Below are positions 14,401 to 16,700 of a stretch of 16,700 nt of DNA, one piece after another. A model generated the notes under the pieces. It made no database searches and had not been told where the DNA came from. It saw only the letters and a program-made list of their open reading frames with translations. Numbering within the stretch: position 1 is the stretch's first letter; each line of letters begins with the position of its first letter. This stretch comes from Deltaproteobacteria bacterium (GTDB taxonomy: Bacteria > Desulfobacterota > Desulfobaccia > Desulfobaccales > 0-14-0-80-60-11), in contig JAMCQY010000357.1 of NCBI GenBank assembly GCA_023381945.1, forward strand, positions 1 to 16,700, read 5' to 3'. The translations under genes were made by a program, and so were the position numbers.

Positions 14401-14916
14401 TTAAAAGACCACTGCCCCTAAAATCCCGGCCCCAATGATGATGAAACTCGGGTCCAGCTTGGTAAAGGTAAGGAGTGCGAAGCTCGCCACCGCGATTCCT
14501 TTGGTGACCGGATTGATGACCGAGCCATTGCTCAAGAACAGGAGTACAGCCGCCAGCAACCCTATCACCGCCGGCTTGATCCCGGCAAAACTGGCCTTCA
14601 CCAGCCACAACTCCTTATACCGCAAATAATACTTGGTCACGATGGTGACTATAATGATGCACGGCAGGTAACTGGCGGCCATGGCAACCAAGGCCCCGGC
14701 CAGTCCGCCGATTTTAAAGCCCATAAAGGCGTTCATCACCGTCAGCGGCCCGGGCGTCACCTGGCCGATGGCGATGGCGTCCACAAATTCCTTATTAGTC
14801 AGCCAATGATAATGGCTCACAAACTCCTGCTGCAGTAGGGGAACCATGGCATAGCCACCGCCGATGGTCAGCGAGTTGGCGACAAAAAGGATGATTGCAA
14901 GTCTCAGAAGGTCCAT
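14401..14916 (-). CDS. Half-size CHR family (ChrA-like) transporter subunit, second gene
   Basis: This 171-aa membrane protein is one half of a ChrA-type oxyanion transporter. It carries the CHR signature (SLTIGGGYAMVPLLQQEF, then EFVDAIAIGQVTPGP), and about five hydrophobic segments. Short CHR proteins work as pairs of unlike halves in opposite membrane orientation. The ATG directly follows the stop of the first half-gene, with GGAGGG in that gene's last codons as the ribosome-binding site. Known members export chromate. Here the neighbouring TunR-type gene suggests that tungstate or molybdate could be the substrate, which is inference. Confidence 0.88.
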   Translation of the reverse strand: MDLLRLAIILFVANSLTIGGGYAMVPLLQQEFVSHYHWLTNKEFVDAIAIGQVTPGPLTVMNAFMGFKIGGLAGALVAMAASYLPCIIIVTIVTKYYLRYKELWLVKASFAGIKPAVIGLLAAVLLFLSNGSVINPVTKGIAVASFALLTFTKLDPSFIIIGAGILGAVVF

Positions 14917-15510
14917 CTAGTCCCTCCGGTACAGCGCCAGCCCCAAGACGCCGGCCCCCAGGATAATGGCGATGGGATTAAACTTGAAGAGGTCGAGGGC
15001 CAGGAACGCGCCCAGGGCCAGAAAGGCGCTGCGATACTCGGTGATGATCCTTACAGTCATCTTATAAATAATGGAGCCGAGCAAGCCCACCACCGCCGCC
15101 GCCACCCCTTTCATGACCGATTGCAGCAGGGGGTTATCTTTCATATGCAGATAGAAAGCCGCCAGCAAGATGGCCAGCACTGTGCCGGTGAAAGCCTGGC
15201 CGACCGTGGCGGACAGCGCTCCCCCTAAGCGGCGCAGCTTATAGCCGATGCAGATGCCGGTGTTGACGATGGGCGGACCGGGAGTCATCTGGCCGATGGC
15301 GAAACTCTCCATAAATTCGTCATGGGTAATCCATTTTCGTTTTTCCACCAACTCGCGCTCGAAAAAGGCAATCATGGAATAAACGCCGCCGAAGGAAAAG
15401 GTGCCTATTTTGAGGAACACCAGAAATATCTTGCCCAGGGACAACATAGTGCTCCCTATCGTGGTCGCCTTTTGACCCTCTGCCTGGACGGAAGGGGAAA
15501 TGGGCTCCAT
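14917..15510 (-). CDS. Half-size CHR family (ChrA-like) transporter subunit, first gene
   Basis: This 197-aa protein is the partner half. After a polar N-terminal stretch of about 25 residues comes the CHR motif FLKIGTFSFGGVYSMIAFFE, then EFMESFAIGQMTPGPP, a conserved Pro-rich element, and several hydrophobic segments ending in ALYRRD. The ATG at 15510 is preceded by AAGGAG nine bases upstream. It is the first gene of a two-gene unit, transcribed from a good promoter at 15558-15585 and divergent from the tunR-type gene. Confidence 0.88.
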   Translation of the reverse strand: MEPISPSVQAEGQKATTIGSTMLSLGKIFLVFLKIGTFSFGGVYSMIAFFERELVEKRKWITHDEFMESFAIGQMTPGPPIVNTGICIGYKLRRLGGALSATVGQAFTGTVLAILLAAFYLHMKDNPLLQSVMKGVAAAVVGLLGSIIYKMTVRIITEYRSAFLALGAFLALDLFKFNPIAIILGAGVLGLALYRRD

Positions 15511-15530
15511 GGGAAATCGCTCCTTGCAAG

Positions 15531-15558
15531 TGACACGATAATATGATATTTCATGTCA
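15531..15558. promoter_or_regulatory. 28-bp dif-like inverted repeat, candidate TunR operator
   Basis: Two 11-bp arms, TGACACGATAA (15531-15541) and ATTTCATGTCA (15548-15558), flank a 6-bp centre TATGAT. The outer five bases are perfectly inverted (TGACA/TGTCA) and further inner positions match. The 11-6-11 layout is that of XerCD dif sites, which suits a regulator with a Xer-derived DNA-binding domain. It overlaps the last base of the chr -10 and runs over the start point, the position of a repressor site. Confidence 0.55.
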
Positions 15559-15585
15559 GTATAATGCCTCAAAAAAGGATGTCAA
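15558..15585 (-). promoter_or_regulatory. Sigma-70-like promoter of the chr gene pair
   Basis: On the minus strand a perfect -35 TTGACA (15585-15580), a 16-bp spacer and -10 TATACT (15563-15558, five of six) predict a start near 15551, about 40 bases before the ATG. On the plus strand the same place reads TATAAT (15560-15565), but without a good -35 for tunR. Confidence 0.65.
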
Positions 15586-15594
15586 GAAGATTTG

Positions 15595-15606
15595 CGCCAA
15601 TTGGCG
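15595..15606. promoter_or_regulatory. Perfect 12-bp palindrome in the tunR leader
   Basis: CGCCAATTGGCG is fully self-complementary and lies between the divergent promoter and the tunR-type start. It could be an operator for tunR itself or for another factor. No function can be assigned from the sequence. Confidence 0.3.
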
Positions 15607-15664
15607 AAGTTGTTAAAATCCAAGAAAATCAGTTTCTCAAAGGAGGTAGGCCAAAGGAAGCGGG

Positions 15665-16700
15665 ATGAATGGCAAAAAATTCGATATGACGCCAAAACTG
15701 CCGAAGTCGCGACGCCGTCAACCTCCATCCCTGCCGGAGCACCCGAGCCACGCCCGCATCATTGCTGCGGATGATAGCCGGTGTCTGGATACAGTGCAGC
15801 TTGCCCGATTGGAACAGTCGTTTCGCCAATGGGTGAAAGTTGCCTTAAGGTCAGATGTGCGCATGTCACGCCAACGCATCCTGCTTATCTTCCTGTTAAT
15901 TCGTTATACGGGAGCCAAGTTGAAGGAGGTTTTGGCGCTCGACCCTTTTCGGGACATCGATCATCATCGGCAACTGGTGGTCTTCGCCAAAGGGGAGGGC
16001 GCCTTAGGCAGGCAGCTCCGGGAAGTCCAGATCCCGGAGACGCTTTCTCAAGAGATCCAGGCGGCGCTCGCTGATCCTGTCTTCAAGGAATCTTTAAGCA
16101 GTCTGTTCAACGTCGACCCTGGGCATGTGCGCCGCAAGTTCTATGAGCGGGCCGGCGCCTGCGGTTTTCCCAAAGAGTTGGGGGGACCCGACGCCATCAG
16201 GAAATCCCGGGCCGTGGAGTTGATGCAGAACAACCTGCCCTTGCCGGTCGTACAAAGAATCCTGGGGCATTCCACCCCTAATTTAACCGCGGCTTTCGTT
16301 TCATTTTCCGATGAAGATATTCGGCGAGTGACCAGGTTTTTTCTGGAAAAGGAGTCCCGGCGGCAAACCAGCGCCCGCAACACCTTTTTTGGCAAAATCA
16401 GCGCCATCCAACGGGGGGACATCCAGGCCATAGTGGAATTGGTGACCATCGGCGGAGATCGAGTGACCGCCTTGATCACCAATAACAGCCTGGACAGGCT
16501 CGGCCTCAAGCCAGGGATGCTGATCACGGCCGAAGTTAAGGCCCCTTGGGTGACTCTGCAGAAAGCGGCTGAGGAACCCAACTGCAGCGCAGAAAACCAG
16601 TTTCAGGGAAGCATCGACCGGATCAATAAGGGCAAAATCATTACTGAATATGCGGTTCGTATCGCGGATGGGACGGAACTGTGTTCCCTGGTGACCAGTG
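15665..16700 (+). CDS. tunR: TunR-type regulator: inactive tyrosine-recombinase domain fused to Mop domains (3' end cut by the window)
   Basis: The frame stays open from the ATG at 15665 to the window edge (345 codons). An in-frame stop at 15647 limits the start; AGGAAG lies just upstream. Residues about 40-220 resemble the XerC/XerD catalytic domain (RYTGAKLKEVLAL, DAIRKSRAVELM, VVQRILGHSTPN). The active site is gone: the first catalytic Arg is K85, the HxxR His is D176, and the nucleophilic Tyr is F211. Only R179 and the GH at 201-202 remain. A Mop/TOBE oxyanion-binding domain follows (about 239-300), and a second begins near 312. This matches TunR, the tungstate/molybdate-responsive regulator family of sulfate-reducing deltaproteobacteria. 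Its likely target is the divergent chr pair. Confidence 0.88.
   Translation, partial: MNGKKFDMTPKLPKSRRRQPPSLPEHPSHARIIAADDSRCLDTVQLARLEQSFRQWVKVALRSDVRMSRQRILLIFLLIRYTGAKLKEVLALDPFRDIDHHRQLVVFAKGEGALGRQLREVQIPETLSQEIQAALADPVFKESLSSLFNVDPGHVRRKFYERAGACGFPKELGGPDAIRKSRAVELMQNNLPLPVVQRILGHSTPNLTAAFVSFSDEDIRRVTRFFLEKESRRQTSARNTFFGKISAIQRGDIQAIVELVTIGGDRVTALITNNSLDRLGLKPGMLITAEVKAPWVTLQKAAEEPNCSAENQFQGSIDRINKGKIITEYAVRIADGTELCSLVTS

Noticed and set aside
15592..16074. Two short plus-strand frames in the tunR region as separate genes
   Set aside because: Both are out-of-frame readings over the continuous tunR frame that starts at 15665.
16141..16581. A 146-aa minus-strand frame at the right edge
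   Set aside because: It is antisense to the Xer/Mop part of the tunR-type gene, which has clear family motifs.
15665..16700. An active phage or island integrase
   Set aside because: The catalytic Arg, His and Tyr positions are replaced and a Mop domain follows, which fits a regulator and not a recombinase.

Overview
The window looks like chromosomal DNA of a sulfate-reducing or syntrophic deltaproteobacterium (Desulfobacterota). This rests on moderately GC-rich coding sequence, a nikMLQO/K-type nickel ECF transporter preceded by a DUF3842 gene, and a TunR-type regulator (recombinase-like DNA-binding domain fused to Mop domains), a family described from sulfate-reducing deltaproteobacteria. 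The taxon is an inference.

Positions 1-7252 (minus strand) hold a complete type I-C CRISPR-Cas operon in canonical order: cas3, cas5c, cas8c (with a well-formed internal start for cas11c), cas7, cas4, cas1 and the first codons of cas2. The genes are tightly packed and most have a clear Shine-Dalgarno. No CRISPR array lies in the window; it is expected beyond the left edge, after cas2. An unrecognised 101-aa gene (7359-7661, minus) sits just upstream of cas3.

Positions 7700-8420 are a scar and control region. It holds the 3' half of a tRNA-Asn(GTT), overlapped by the C-terminal remnant of a serine site-specific recombinase, then a promoter with an AT-rich dyad. This suggests a former integrative element at the boundary between the CRISPR region and the metal-transport region.

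Positions 8346-13554 (plus strand) are a nickel (or cobalt) uptake cluster: a terminator-like leader hairpin, a C-terminally truncated DUF3842 gene, a second hairpin, nikM/cbiM, a NikL function split over two small membrane proteins with duplicated leaders, nikQ/cbiQ, nikO/cbiO, a DUF4198 (NikK-like) periplasmic protein and an outer-membrane beta-barrel protein. Together they could form a route for the metal across outer membrane, periplasm and inner membrane.

Positions 13555-14400 contain a frameshifted gene remnant, a strong hairpin terminator, and a 53-aa His/Cys-rich metal-binding peptide gene with its own promoter. A third copy of the repeated hairpin follows, and then a DUF86 (HepT-like) remnant.

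Positions 14401-16700 hold two half-size CHR-family (ChrA-type) transporter genes on the minus strand, divergent from a tunR-type gene that runs off the right edge. A 28-bp dif-like inverted repeat covers the -10 and start region of the chr promoter, which makes a recombinase-derived, tungstate/molybdate-sensing repressor of a CHR oxyanion transporter the most interesting hypothesis here.
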